A model generated the notes under the pieces. The model made no database searches. It was not told where the DNA came from and saw nothing but the letters and a program-made list of their open reading frames with translations. A program made the translations under genes and the position numbers. A stretch of DNA of 64,000 bases from Amycolatopsis oliviviridis (GTDB taxonomy: Bacteria; Actinomycetota; Actinomycetes; Mycobacteriales; Pseudonocardiaceae). Positions 24,716-33,490 of this stretch are shown here, piece by piece; positions within the stretch are counted from its first letter, which is position 1, and the number at the start of each line of letters is the position of its first letter. The stretch spans positions 124,001-188,000 of the forward strand of contig NZ_BNAY01000003.1 of NCBI RefSeq assembly GCF_014654365.1. Reading direction: 5' to 3'.

Positions 24716-25495
24716 TTACTTCCCCTCGAAGGTGGCCTTGCCCGGGCCGTTCTCGATGAACGACTTCATGCCGTTGCGCTGGTCTTCGGTCGCCCAGAGC
24801 GCGGCGAAGAGGTGGGATTCGAGCTTGAGGCCGCTCGCGAGGTCGGTGTCGAGACCGCCGTCGATGGCGGCCTTCGCGGCGCGCAAGGCCACGGCCGGGC
24901 CGTTCGCGAACTGCGAGGCCCACTTGTGCGCGGCGGCGTAGACGTCGTCCGGCGCCACGACCTCGTCGAGGATGCCCAGCGCCAGCGCCTCTTCGGCCTT
25001 CACGAAGCGGCCGGTGAACACGAGGTCCTTGGTCTTGCTCGGGCCGATGAGCCGCGCGAGGCGCTGCGTGCCGCCGGCGCCGGGGATGACGCCGAGCTGG
25101 ATCTCCGGCTGGCCGACCTTGACGTTGTCGCCGGCGATCCGGCGGTCCGCGGTCAGCGCGAGTTCGAGGCCGCCGCCCAGCGCGTAGCCGGTGATGGCCG
25201 CGACGACCGGCTTCGGGATGTTCGCGATGGTGGCCAGCGACGCGGTCAGCGCCGCGCCGAACTTCGCGATCTCGGGGTAGGTGCGCTCGGCCATCTCCTT
25301 GATGTCCGCGCCACCCGCGAAGGTCTTCTCGCCGCCGTAGAGGATCACCGCGCGCACGTCGTCGCGCTCGGAGGCCTCACGGGCCGCCTCGGCCAGCTCG
25401 GCCTGCACCTGGTTGTTCAGCGCGTTGACCGGCGGGCGGTCCAGCCTGATCGTGCCGACCCCGCCTTCGACCTCAAGGCTTACGAACTCTCCCAC
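24716..25495 (-). CDS. enoyl-CoA hydratase
   Basis: This encodes 259 residues of the crotonase fold with all the usual parts: the oxyanion-hole segment FAGGADIKEM, GYALGGGLELALTAD with the second oxyanion Gly, and both catalytic Glu residues (in LGGGLELA and GQPEIQLGVIPGAGG). It hydrates trans-2-enoyl-CoA in beta-oxidation. GAGGAGG lies six bases before the GTG at 25495. It heads a minus-strand operon with two methyltransferases. In mycobacteria a similar hydratase is EchA6-like, but I do not assign a name. Confidence 0.88.
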   Translation of the reverse strand: MGEFVSLEVEGGVGTIRLDRPPVNALNNQVQAELAEAAREASERDDVRAVILYGGEKTFAGGADIKEMAERTYPEIAKFGAALTASLATIANIPKPVVAAITGYALGGGLELALTADRRIAGDNVKVGQPEIQLGVIPGAGGTQRLARLIGPSKTKDLVFTGRFVKAEEALALGILDEVVAPDDVYAAAHKWASQFANGPAVALRAAKAAIDGGLDTDLASGLKLESHLFAALWATEDQRNGMKSFIENGPGKATFEGK

Positions 25496-25558
25496 GCCAG
25501 TCCTCCTCAACGGGCCGTCCACAACGACAGATTGCAGGCTACCGGTCAGTACGACCCG

Positions 25559-26371
25559 TCAACGCCGTCGGGCGAAGAAGCGATCACCGGACCGTTCGAG
25601 CAGGAGGTCCTGGTCGAACGTCTTGGACAGGTTGTCGCTGGTCACGACGTCGTCCACGAGACCGGACGCGACCGCGCGGCCGTCGCGCAGCAGCAGCGCG
25701 TGGGTGAATCCCGGCGGGATTTCTTCCACGTGATGGGTGACGAGCACCATCGCCGGGGCCTCCGGATCGAGGGCCAGCTCGGACAGGCGCGCGACGAGAT
25801 CCTCGCGGCCGCCGAGGTCGAGTCCGGCGGCGGGCTCGTCGAGCAGCAGCATCTCCGGGTCGGTCATCAGCGAACGCGCGATCAGGGTCCGCTTGCGCTC
25901 GCCCTCCGACAGCGTGCCGAAAGTGCGCTCGGCCAGGTGCGGGATGCCCAGCGCGGCCAGCAGTTCGCGGGCGCGGTCGGTGTCGAGACTGTCGTATTCC
26001 TCACGCCAGCGGCCGACGACGGCGTACCCGGCGCTCACCACGACGTCGAGGACGCGCTCCTCGGCGGGCACCCGCTGGGCGATCGCGGCCGAGGTGAACC
26101 CGATCCGCGGGCGCAGCTCGAAGATGTTGACCTTGCCGATCCGGTCGCCGAGCAGGTCGACCGTTCCCGAGGTCGGGTGGAGTTCGGCCGCGGCCAGCCG
26201 GAGCAGGGTGGTCTTGCCCGCGCCGTTCGGGCCGAGCACCACCCAGCGCTCGTCCAGTTCCACGGTCCAGTCGAGGTCGGCGAGGAGGTCGTTGCCTGTT
26301 CGGCGGACCCCGACACCGGTCATCCTCACCACGAGGTCGTCAAGTTCGCTGGGCTGGATCGGCTCGCTCAC
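25559..26371 (-). CDS. ABC transporter ATP-binding protein, orphan
   Basis: This encodes 270 residues with a single ATPase domain. Walker A is GPNGAGKTT (residues about 45-53), the signature is TLSEGERKR, Walker B is MLLLDEPAAGLD and the switch His is in LVTHHVEE. The pattern matches the ModF/YhjX-type cytoplasmic ABC ATPases and also importer ATPases. No permease gene is near, so it may work with a distant transporter or on its own. The GTG at 26371 is the chosen start; the frame remains open far upstream without support. Confidence 0.83.
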   Translation of the reverse strand: MSEPIQPSELDDLVVRMTGVGVRRTGNDLLADLDWTVELDERWVVLGPNGAGKTTLLRLAAAELHPTSGTVDLLGDRIGKVNIFELRPRIGFTSAAIAQRVPAEERVLDVVVSAGYAVVGRWREEYDSLDTDRARELLAALGIPHLAERTFGTLSEGERKRTLIARSLMTDPEMLLLDEPAAGLDLGGREDLVARLSELALDPEAPAMVLVTHHVEEIPPGFTHALLLRDGRAVASGLVDDVVTSDNLSKTFDQDLLLERSGDRFFARRR

Positions 26372-26503
26372 GCGCCCATTGTGTCCGCACAGGCGCGCGC
26401 GTGTGCACCGGGCCGCCGCTCGGGCGAAAGCGGCTGGTCCAGGGAGTGAGACGGAGCTCTCCGGAATAACCCCCGGAGCCCCGCCTGTGGCAACATCGGA
26501 GAC

Positions 26504-26620
26504 GTGATCAGGTCCGTGGCCGCCGCCTTCCCCGTCATCGGGGGCTCTTTCTGGCGCCGTCGCACCATCGACCTGCTCCTCGTCGCCTCGTCCGGGTGTA
26601 CCACCGCGCGACACGGCTGA
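26504..26620 (+). CDS. short leader peptide ahead of the cysteine-dioxygenase operon
   Basis: This is a 38-codon ORF (GTG at 26504, an inner GTG at 26516, TGA at 26618) containing RRRTIDLLLVASSGC. It resembles the small 'RR.x.DL...C' leader peptides annotated ahead of sulfur-metabolism genes in actinomycetes. It ends 102 bp before the dioxygenase gene. A single Cys codon near the end could sense charged tRNA-Cys by attenuation, as described for cysteine-rich upstream ORFs in mycobacteria. No antiterminator hairpin was modelled here. Confidence 0.55.
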   Translation: MIRSVAAAFPVIGGSFWRRRTIDLLLVASSGCTTARHG

Positions 26621-26722
26621 ATCCCGCCTGTTTCCCGGCACCCCTGAGTGCCGGGGTCTCCCGTGTCGCGCCGCGTTCGGCCCTGTCTTCCGAGCCCGCG
26701 AACCTTCACGAGGAGCCTCACC

Positions 26723-27271
26723 GTGACCACGTCCGTCTCGTCCCGTCAGGACTTCGAGATCCACCCGCAGCTGGTCGACCCGCTGCTGCCCGAACTGCTG
26801 CACCCCGAGCGCCTGCTCTGGACGCCGCGGGAGCTGGCCGACCTGACCTCCACCGTCACCACCGAACTGACCGCGGGCCTGCGCGGCCTGCTGCGCTTCG
26901 ACGAGGACCGCCGATGGTGGGCGCGGCTCGCGCTGACCGACGGCGTCGAACTGTGGCTGCTGTCCTGGCTGCCCGGCCAGCAGACCAAACCGCACGACCA
27001 CGGCGGCGCGTCCGGCTCGTTCACCGTGCTGCAGGGCGAACTCGGCGAGGAGTACCGCTACCCGGGCGGCCCGATCCGGCGCCGCACGCACGTCGCGGGC
27101 GAAGGCATCGGCTTCGGCGCGGGGCGCGCGCACCAGGTGACCGGCATCGGCACCGAGCCCGCCGCCAGCGTCCACGCCTACTCGCCGCCGCTGGTCGCGA
27201 CCCGGGAGTACGGCACGCTCGCCGAAGTTCCCGCCGAGATCCCCTCGCTGGCCCCGATACTGGGCGCATGA
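26723..27271 (+). CDS. cysteine dioxygenase family protein
   Basis: This encodes 182 residues of the cupin fold. The metal-ligand motif is PHDHGGASGSFTVLQGELGE (His-x-His, residues about 91-93) and the third His is in GRAHQVTGIG (about residue 138). Cysteine dioxygenases add O2 to the thiol of cysteine to give cysteinesulfinate. The GTG at 26723 has AGGAG upstream. A rhodanese gene overlaps its end by four bases, and a leader peptide lies upstream. Related thiol dioxygenases with other thiol substrates cannot be excluded. Confidence 0.85.
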   Translation: MTTSVSSRQDFEIHPQLVDPLLPELLHPERLLWTPRELADLTSTVTTELTAGLRGLLRFDEDRRWWARLALTDGVELWLLSWLPGQQTKPHDHGGASGSFTVLQGELGEEYRYPGGPIRRRTHVAGEGIGFGAGRAHQVTGIGTEPAASVHAYSPPLVATREYGTLAEVPAEIPSLAPILGA

Positions 27272-27663
27272 GCGCGATCGAAGAACTGCTGGCCGCCGCC
27301 CGGTCCGGACTGAACCGGGCGGAGCCCGAGCAGGCACAGCGGCTGCAGCGTGACGGTGCCCTGATCGTGGACATCCGCCCGCACGTCAACCGGGTCGAAG
27401 AGGGCGAGATCCCGGGCTCGGTGGTCGTCGAGCGGATCCACCTCGAATGGCGGCTCGCGCCGGACAGCGAATGGCGGCTGCCCGAGGTGAAACCGGACTC
27501 GACGGTGATCGTCGTGTGCAACGAGGGGTACTCGTCGAGCCTGGCCGCCGCCGATCTTCAGCGGCTCGGCCTGCCCGGCGCGACCGATCTCGAAGGCGGG
27601 TTCCGTGCCTGGCGTTCGGCGGGTCTCCCGGTCCGCGAGGGCGGCACGCCCGCCGTCCCGTGA
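27268..27663 (+). CDS. rhodanese-like sulfurtransferase
   Basis: This encodes 131 residues with one rhodanese domain. ALIVDIRPHVNRVEEGEIPGS is the substrate-loop part, and VVCNEGYSSSLAA carries the active-site Cys (residue about 91) and its loop. It would carry persulfide sulfur from a donor to a thiol acceptor. The ATGA overlap with the dioxygenase gene shows translational coupling, so both are expressed together. The pair fits cysteine degradation or detoxification of sulfane sulfur. Confidence 0.87.
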   Translation: MSAIEELLAAARSGLNRAEPEQAQRLQRDGALIVDIRPHVNRVEEGEIPGSVVVERIHLEWRLAPDSEWRLPEVKPDSTVIVVCNEGYSSSLAAADLQRLGLPGATDLEGGFRAWRSAGLPVREGGTPAVP

Positions 27664-27667
27664 CGCC

Positions 27668-28501
27668 CTAGCGGCGGATCGCCAGCCGCGCGATCGAATC
27701 CGGGGAGAGCGGGAGCGCCGCGTGGATCCCGGAGCCCCGCGTCGGCCTGGGGTTGACCAGCACACCCGTCGCCACGTCACGCCTGGCGGCCGCGAGCACG
27801 ACCTCGCGGCCGGTCCGGGGACGGATCCGCGCCCAGCCGGCGCCGGTGAGCGCGCGGTACTCCGCCAGGAGGCGCTCGTCGGTGAAGACGCAGAGCCAGT
27901 CGCCGTGCGCGCCGAGGCGGGCCGGGACCGGCGCGCCCGCCTCGTCGGCCGGACCCCACACCGTGCCGTCGAGGAACATCCGCATGACCGAAGGGACGGG
28001 GTCGCGCAGGGCGCCGTCGGTCTGGTCCCGTTCCGGCCGGACGTTGCCGGAGATCCACCGCGAAGCGACCCTGAAGTCCTCGCCGGTGAGGTCTTCCTGG
28101 AAACCGTCCAAGCTGTTCTTGACGGTCCCCAGGAAGTCATAGAAGCGGCGGGTGCAGGTCCGCTCGGAAACCGCCACCCGGCCGCGTTTGACCATCGTCC
28201 TGATCCGGCCGACCATGCCCGCCCCGCCGTTCACCGGATCCACGCCGAGGTTGTAGGCGGTCCAGACGATTTCCGGCATGAGCGGATCGGCGAACCGCTC
28301 GAGAACGCGGTTCAGCCGCAAAAGGACGATCTCGCGCACCCGGCCAGGCTCGGCGTCCTCGGCGACTCCCCAGATGGCCCGCAATTCCGGGCCGAGCGCC
28401 CGGCGCAGCCCGTCCTGCTGGATCCCGGCGCGGGCGTGGATGTGGTGCAACCGGTCCTTGGCCCTGCGCGATGTTCTCGTCTCTTTCGCCGAAGCCACCA
28501 T
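27668..28501 (-). CDS. SseB-domain protein of unknown function
   Basis: This encodes 277 residues. The C-terminal half (about 165-270: LCVFTDERLLAEYRALTGAGW, then GVLVNP) resembles the SseB N-terminal domain superfamily, which binds partners and occurs in secretion-related proteins. The N-terminal half (helical, RRAKDRLHHIHARAG, RMVKRGRVAVSERTCTRRFY) I do not recognise. No membrane segment or signal is present. It lies 115 bp after the glycogen phosphorylase gene on the same strand. Confidence 0.65.
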   Translation of the reverse strand: MVASAKETRTSRRAKDRLHHIHARAGIQQDGLRRALGPELRAIWGVAEDAEPGRVREIVLLRLNRVLERFADPLMPEIVWTAYNLGVDPVNGGAGMVGRIRTMVKRGRVAVSERTCTRRFYDFLGTVKNSLDGFQEDLTGEDFRVASRWISGNVRPERDQTDGALRDPVPSVMRMFLDGTVWGPADEAGAPVPARLGAHGDWLCVFTDERLLAEYRALTGAGWARIRPRTGREVVLAAARRDVATGVLVNPRPTRGSGIHAALPLSPDSIARLAIRR

Positions 28502-28616
28502 TCCTCCGCGATTCAGGATCGGCCCGGCAAAGTGTATTTCACCTGCCTGTTCCGCATTGTTCGGCGGAAATCGAGAATCGACGGTTTCTTTTGTTCGGTA
28601 CCGGCTTGACGAAGGC

Positions 28617-31157
28617 CTACGCGTGGACGACTCGGGCGAGTTCCGCCGAAGTGGCCAGCAGACGGTGTTTCGGCAGCACTCGAACGGTGTAACCGATCGA
28701 GCCGGGACGCGGCAGTTTCAGCCGCGCGGCGAACGCGCCGATCCCGTCGCCGGACATCGGGACGGTGAGCGGCTCGCTCAGCTCGTCCCCGTCGCCCACC
28801 TTCCCGACGACGGCCTGAACGTCCACTTCGGACGGATCGAGACCGGCGAGGTCGATCCGGGCCCGGATGGTCACCTCGGTCCCGGTGACCATCGGCGCGG
28901 CGTCCTCGACGAGCAGTTCGGTGTCGAAGATCCGCACCCGCGGCCAGGAGACGTCGAGTTTGGTCCGGTAGTCGGCCAGGGACAGCGCGCCGCGATACCC
29001 GTCACCGGTCGCCTCCGCGACCATCCGGGAAGCGGGCAGGTACCCCGATTCGACGTACTCGCGCACCATCCGCGAAGCCTGCACCCGCGGCCCGAGGCTC
29101 TCCAGCGTGTGCCACACCATCGACAGCCAGCCTCCGGGGACACCGCCGGCGTCGCGGTCGTAGAACAGCGGCGCGATCTGGTGACCCAGCAGGTCGTAGA
29201 GCGCCGCGGCCTCCAGCTCATCACGGCGCAACGGGTCGGTGACGCCGTCCGCGGTCGGGATCGCCCAGCCGTTGCTGCCGTCGTAGCACTCGTCCCACCA
29301 GCCGTCACGGATGGACAGGTTGAGACCGCCGTTGAGCGCGGACTTCATCCCCGAGGTCCCGCACGCCTCCAGCTGCCGCACCGGCGTGTTCAACCAGACG
29401 TCGCAACCGCGGTAGAGGTAGCGCGCCATGGACATGTCGTAGTCCGGCAGGAAGACGATGCGGCGCCGTACCTCGGGATCGTCGACGAACCGGACGATCT
29501 GCTGGATCAGCTGCTTGCCGCCCTCGTCGGCCGGATGCGACTTGCCCGCGACGACCAGCTGGATCGGGCGCCGCTCGTCCAGCAGCAGCGCGCGCAGGCG
29601 CTCCGGGTCGCGCAGCATCAGCGTCAGCCGTTTGTACGTCGGCACGCGGCGCGCGAACCCGACGGTCAGCACGTCCGGGTCGAAGACCGTGTCGGTCCAC
29701 CCGAGTTCGAGCGCGGACGCGCCGCGCTGCATCCACGCGGCCCGCACCCGGCGCCGCACCTCGGCGACCAGCTTCTCGCGCAGTTCACGCCGCAGCGCCC
29801 ACAGCTGCTCGTCGGTGACGCCGTCGCGCAGCGGCTTCCCCTGCGCGCCGTCGAGACCCAGCTCCTCGTGGTTGCGCCCGAGCAGCGCGCTCAGTTCGCG
29901 CGCCACCCAGGTCGGGCCGTGGACGCCGTTGGTGACCGAGGAGACGGGCACCTCGTCGAAGTCGAATCCGGGCCACAGCCGGGAGAACATCCTCCGCGAC
30001 ACGCGGCCGTGCAGCGCGGAGACGCCGTTCGCGCGCTGGGCGAGCCGCAAGCCCATATGCGCCATGTTGAACAGGCCGGGGTTGTCCTCCGCGCCGAGCG
30101 CGAGCACGCGGCGCGGGTCGACGTCCGGGACCAGCCTGCCGTCGGTGAAGTACCGCTGGACGAGGTCGACGGGGAACCGGTCGATACCGGCGCTGACCGG
30201 CGTGTGCGTGGTGAACACGGTGCCGGCGCGGACGGCGGGCAGCGCCTCGTCGAACGCCAGCCCGTCTGCCTGGATGATCTCGCGGGCGCGTTCCAGCCCG
30301 AGGAAACCGGCGTGGCCTTCGTTGGTGTGGAACACCTTCGGCTGCGGATGCCCGGTCAGCTCGCAGTAGCGCCGCACCGCGCGGAAGCCGCCGATCCCGG
30401 CCAGGATCTCCTGCCGGATGCGGTGGTCCGCGTCGCCGCCGTAGAGCCGGTCGGTGACCGCGCGCAGGTCTTCGTCATTGGCTTCGGTGTCGGTGTCGAG
30501 CAGCAGCAGCGGGATCCGGCCGACGCGGGCCTTCCAGATCTGCGCGTGCAACGTCCGTCCGGCGGGCATGGCGACGTCGACCACCACCGGCTCGCCGCCG
30601 TCGGTCAGCAGCTCCAGCGGGAAGGCGTTGGGGTCGATCACCGGGTAGTGCTCGACCTGCCAGCCGTCGAGCGACAGCGCCTGCCGGAAGTACCCGGCGC
30701 GGTAGAGCAGCCCGACGCCGATCATCGGCACGCCGAGGTCCGACGCGGCCTTGAGATGGTCCCCGGCGAGCACGCCGAGGCCGCCGGAGTAGTTCGGCAG
30801 CGCCTCGGTGACACCGAACTCCATCGAGAAGTACGCGACGGCCGGGGGGAGATCGGCGTCGTCCTGCTTCTGGTACCAGCGCGGCTCGGCGAGATACCGG
30901 TCCAGATCGGCGACCGCCTCGCGCGCGTGGGCGAGGAAGGCGTCGTCGACGGCCAGCTCGTCGAGCCGGGCCGGGGGCAGGGCGGTGAGCATCCGCAGCG
31001 GATCGCGGACGCGGTTGAACAGCTCCGCGTCCATCGACGCGAACAGGTCGCGGGTGGGCGGATGCCAGGTCCAGCGCAGATTCGTGGCGAGCTCACCGAG
31101 GCCGGAGAGCGACTCCGGCAGGCTCGCGCGGACGGTGAACCGGCGGACTGCTCTCAT
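28617..31157 (-). CDS. glgP: alpha-glucan (glycogen/maltodextrin) phosphorylase
   Basis: This encodes 846 residues. The N-terminal DUF3417 domain (RRFTVRASLPESLSGLGELA) is the extra segment of the shorter actinobacterial/archaeal phosphorylases. The catalytic body includes HTHTPVSAGIDRFP-type loops and, at about residue 600, LEACGTSGMKSALNGGLNLS with the PLP-binding Lys. It phosphorolyses alpha-1,4-glucans to glucose-1-phosphate in the cytoplasm. The ATG at 31157 starts the DUF3417 domain. The divergent zinc-peptidase gene shares its upstream region. Confidence 0.9.
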   Translation of the reverse strand: MRAVRRFTVRASLPESLSGLGELATNLRWTWHPPTRDLFASMDAELFNRVRDPLRMLTALPPARLDELAVDDAFLAHAREAVADLDRYLAEPRWYQKQDDADLPPAVAYFSMEFGVTEALPNYSGGLGVLAGDHLKAASDLGVPMIGVGLLYRAGYFRQALSLDGWQVEHYPVIDPNAFPLELLTDGGEPVVVDVAMPAGRTLHAQIWKARVGRIPLLLLDTDTEANDEDLRAVTDRLYGGDADHRIRQEILAGIGGFRAVRRYCELTGHPQPKVFHTNEGHAGFLGLERAREIIQADGLAFDEALPAVRAGTVFTTHTPVSAGIDRFPVDLVQRYFTDGRLVPDVDPRRVLALGAEDNPGLFNMAHMGLRLAQRANGVSALHGRVSRRMFSRLWPGFDFDEVPVSSVTNGVHGPTWVARELSALLGRNHEELGLDGAQGKPLRDGVTDEQLWALRRELREKLVAEVRRRVRAAWMQRGASALELGWTDTVFDPDVLTVGFARRVPTYKRLTLMLRDPERLRALLLDERRPIQLVVAGKSHPADEGGKQLIQQIVRFVDDPEVRRRIVFLPDYDMSMARYLYRGCDVWLNTPVRQLEACGTSGMKSALNGGLNLSIRDGWWDECYDGSNGWAIPTADGVTDPLRRDELEAAALYDLLGHQIAPLFYDRDAGGVPGGWLSMVWHTLESLGPRVQASRMVREYVESGYLPASRMVAEATGDGYRGALSLADYRTKLDVSWPRVRIFDTELLVEDAAPMVTGTEVTIRARIDLAGLDPSEVDVQAVVGKVGDGDELSEPLTVPMSGDGIGAFAARLKLPRPGSIGYTVRVLPKHRLLATSAELARVVHA

Positions 31158-31297
31158 GAGGAGCGACCATATCGCCACGGTCCCAGCCCCGCTCAAGACC
31201 CACTTCGGGGATTACCTGCACGCGAGCCATAAGCGCTGGGTAGGGTCCCTGCTTGCCGGTGTACCCGCGGCCCGGTCGGGGCCCTGACGACAAGCGA

Positions 31298-32770
31298 GTG
31301 AAGATGATCCAAGGGGGATTGCGGGGCTTTCGGCGCCCGGCTCTGATCGCGATCGTGGCGGTGGTGGCCCTCGGGCTCAGCGCTTGCAACGACAAGGGCG
31401 GCTCGACCACGGGCCAGCAAGGCAGTCAGCCGGGAGCCGGTGACATCGCCGGTCTGCCGGTCACGCACTTCGAAAGCGGGCTGAAGCCGGACGCGCCCAA
31501 GCCGGACCTGAAGGTCCGCAACGAGGACGGCTCCGAAGACGACCAGCTCGCCATCGCCGCGATCGCCGACGCGCAGACCTACTGGACCGAGGTCATGCCG
31601 CGCGACTTCGGCCAGCAGTACGAGCCGCTGAAGTCGCTGCTGTCCTACAGCGCGCGGTCCGACGACGAAGACACCGAGTGCGGCAGCGTCAAGGGCCTGG
31701 TCAACGCCTTCTACTGCCCGCCGGACGACTCGGTGGCGTGGGACCGCGGCGTGCTGCTGCCGATGCTGCGCGAGCGGTTCGGGAAAATGGCCAGCGCCGT
31801 CGTGCTCGCTCACGAACTCGGGCACGCCGTGCAGTACCGGCTCGGCGAGAAGGCCAACATCAAGAAGAACACCCCGTCGATCGTCAAGGAACAGCAGGCC
31901 GACTGCTTCGCCGGCGGCTACTTCCGCTGGGTCGCCGAGGAGAAGAGCAAGTTCTACAAGCTCTCCACCTCCGAGGGCCTGAACCAGGTCATGGCGTCGC
32001 TGTTCCTGATCCGTGACCAGGCGGGCACCAGCGCGACGAAGCAGGGCGCGCACGGCACCGCGTTCGACCGCACGTACGCGTTCCAGGTCGGGTTCGAGAA
32101 GGGCCCGAAGGAATGCGCCGCGATGAACGAGGAGAACATCAAGGCGCGCATCACCGAGCGCCCGTTCGACAAGGGTGACAAGGGCAAGGGCGACTCGAAG
32201 CTCGACGCCGAGATCATCGGGATCCTCAAGAAGAGCCTCGACGAGGCCTTCAAGGGCGCCGGTGTCCCGGGTCCGGAGATCACCGAGGACGGCAACGGCA
32301 GCTGCTCCGGCGGCCCCAGCACCCCGCCCGCGTCGTACTGCCCGTCGAACAACACCGTCAGCATCGACATGGCCAAACTCCGCGAACTCGCCCAGCCGGT
32401 CGACCAAGAGGCCGAGTGGAAGAGCGGGCAGAGCGAGGGCAAGGGCGACTTCGCCGCGTTCTCGGAAATCGCGTCCCGCTACGCCATGGGCATCCAGAAG
32501 GGCGTCGGCGCGTCGATCGACAACGCGAACGCCGGACTGCGCACCGCCTGCCTGGTCGGCGCGTGGGCGAAGGCCAGCACGGTGCCCGGTGCGACGCTGC
32601 GGCTGTCCGCCGGTGACCTCGACGAGGCCATCTCGGACCTGCTGAGCCCGGAGAGCCTGGTCTCGGCCGACGTCAACGGCAAGCGCGTGGACAACGGTTT
32701 CGAGCGGATCGAGGCACTGCGGAAGGGCTACCTGGAGAGCTCTTCGGTGTGCTCGACCCAGTACGGCTGA
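31298..32770 (+). CDS. neutral zinc metallopeptidase lipoprotein
   Basis: This encodes about 490 residues. A lipoprotein signal precedes the lipobox LSAC (residue about 27 from the GTG at 31298). The metal-binding motif AHELGHAVQYRL (HExxH) lies in the middle with EQQADCFAG downstream, which supplies the third ligand. This is the pattern of the putative neutral zinc metallopeptidase family YpfJ. The protein should sit on the outer membrane face and may process cell-surface proteins. An alternative ATG start lies at 31304. The palindrome cluster begins 30 bp after its stop. Confidence 0.82.
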   Translation: MKMIQGGLRGFRRPALIAIVAVVALGLSACNDKGGSTTGQQGSQPGAGDIAGLPVTHFESGLKPDAPKPDLKVRNEDGSEDDQLAIAAIADAQTYWTEVMPRDFGQQYEPLKSLLSYSARSDDEDTECGSVKGLVNAFYCPPDDSVAWDRGVLLPMLRERFGKMASAVVLAHELGHAVQYRLGEKANIKKNTPSIVKEQQADCFAGGYFRWVAEEKSKFYKLSTSEGLNQVMASLFLIRDQAGTSATKQGAHGTAFDRTYAFQVGFEKGPKECAAMNEENIKARITERPFDKGDKGKGDSKLDAEIIGILKKSLDEAFKGAGVPGPEITEDGNGSCSGGPSTPPASYCPSNNTVSIDMAKLRELAQPVDQEAEWKSGQSEGKGDFAAFSEIASRYAMGIQKGVGASIDNANAGLRTACLVGAWAKASTVPGATLRLSAGDLDEAISDLLSPESLVSADVNGKRVDNGFERIEALRKGYLESSSVCSTQYG

Positions 32771-32799
32771 TCGGTCCGGTCACGACTCCCTGAAGTGCT

Positions 32800-32846
32800 A
32801 TGAAAGGCCCCTTCATCGCAAATTTTGCGATGAAGGGGCCTTTCAT
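32800..32846. terminator. palindrome 1 of the cluster
   Basis: The 23-bp arms are perfectly complementary around a single T (32823). The module is ATGAAAGGCCCCTTCAT, then CGCAAA-T-TTTGCG. It sits 30 bp after the peptidase stop and is the likely rho-independent-type end of that transcript. It belongs to the same family as the palindrome at 21286-21340. Confidence 0.72.
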
Positions 32847-32960
32847 CTCATCTGGGGTACGGAACTCGGCCAAGCCCGCGACCCCGCACACCCCTGCACT
32901 CGCACATTGCCCCGCGCCCCGCGCCCCGCACCCCGCGCCCCCGAACCCGAACCCGAACCG

Positions 32961-33019
32961 AGTGTCATGAAAGGGGCGTTCAGGACACTTTTCGTCCTGA
33001 ACGCCCCTTTCATGACACT
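32961..33019. repeat. palindrome 2 of the cluster
   Basis: The 26-bp arms (32961-32986 and 32994-33019) are perfectly complementary around a 7-base loop. The left arm starts AGTGTCATGAAAGGGGCGTT. It is almost identical to the palindrome at 44158-44212, with one compensated base-pair change. Confidence 0.75.
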
Positions 33020-33131
33020 TGGCGGCCCAGGCGCGAGGGGGTCGTGAGTCGTAAGGCGCGTTAGAGCGGACCGGTATCTACCTACCCACGCCTGACCTGC
33101 GCGAGGGTGGCGGTTCAGCGGCCGCCGGGCT

Positions 33132-33180
33132 CGACGGTGCAGGAATTGGGACATTGAGTGTCCCGATTCCTGCACCGTCG
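33132..33180. repeat. palindrome 3 of the cluster
   Basis: The 21-bp arms (33132-33152 and 33160-33180) enclose a 7-base loop, with one G-T mismatch. Read on the minus strand, the loop region is GACACTCAATGTC, like that of palindromes 4 and 5. Confidence 0.7.
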
Positions 33181-33199
33181 CGTGGATCGCCCGGCCTCG

Positions 33200-33260
33200 G
33201 ACCTTGATCAACGGAGGATCGGGGACACTCAACGTCCCCGATCCTCCGTTGATCAAGGTC
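33200..33260. repeat. palindrome 4 of the cluster
   Basis: The 27-bp arms (33200-33226 and 33234-33260) are perfectly complementary around the loop ACTCAAC. This is the longest of the set and is only 19 bp from palindrome 3. Confidence 0.75.
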
Positions 33261-33294
33261 GTACCGGTCACGACCGGCCGCAGACGAGATGACA

Positions 33295-33333
33295 GGGGAG
33301 GATTCCGGACGCTCAACGGCCGGAATCCTCCCC
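33295..33333. repeat. palindrome 5 of the cluster
   Basis: The 14-bp arms (33295-33308 and 33320-33333) enclose an 11-base loop containing GCTCAAC, which matches the loop of palindrome 4 in sequence and placement. Confidence 0.65.
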
Positions 33334-33490
33334 CGTCGACCACACCGGCATCCAGCCCAAGCTCCACCCGACACCGAGACAAAGCAGAGCCCCGCCGATG
33401 ACGGATCTGGGCACGTTCATGCCCCCGAATCCCTCACCAACGACACTTACCACTCACGACCCCCTCGCACCCACCAAGTCGCCGCCCCAA

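Noticed and set aside
28278..31232. A 984-codon plus-strand open frame
   Set aside because: It is the antisense shadow of glycogen phosphorylase; the sequence is Arg/His/Val-rich and has no recognisable domain.
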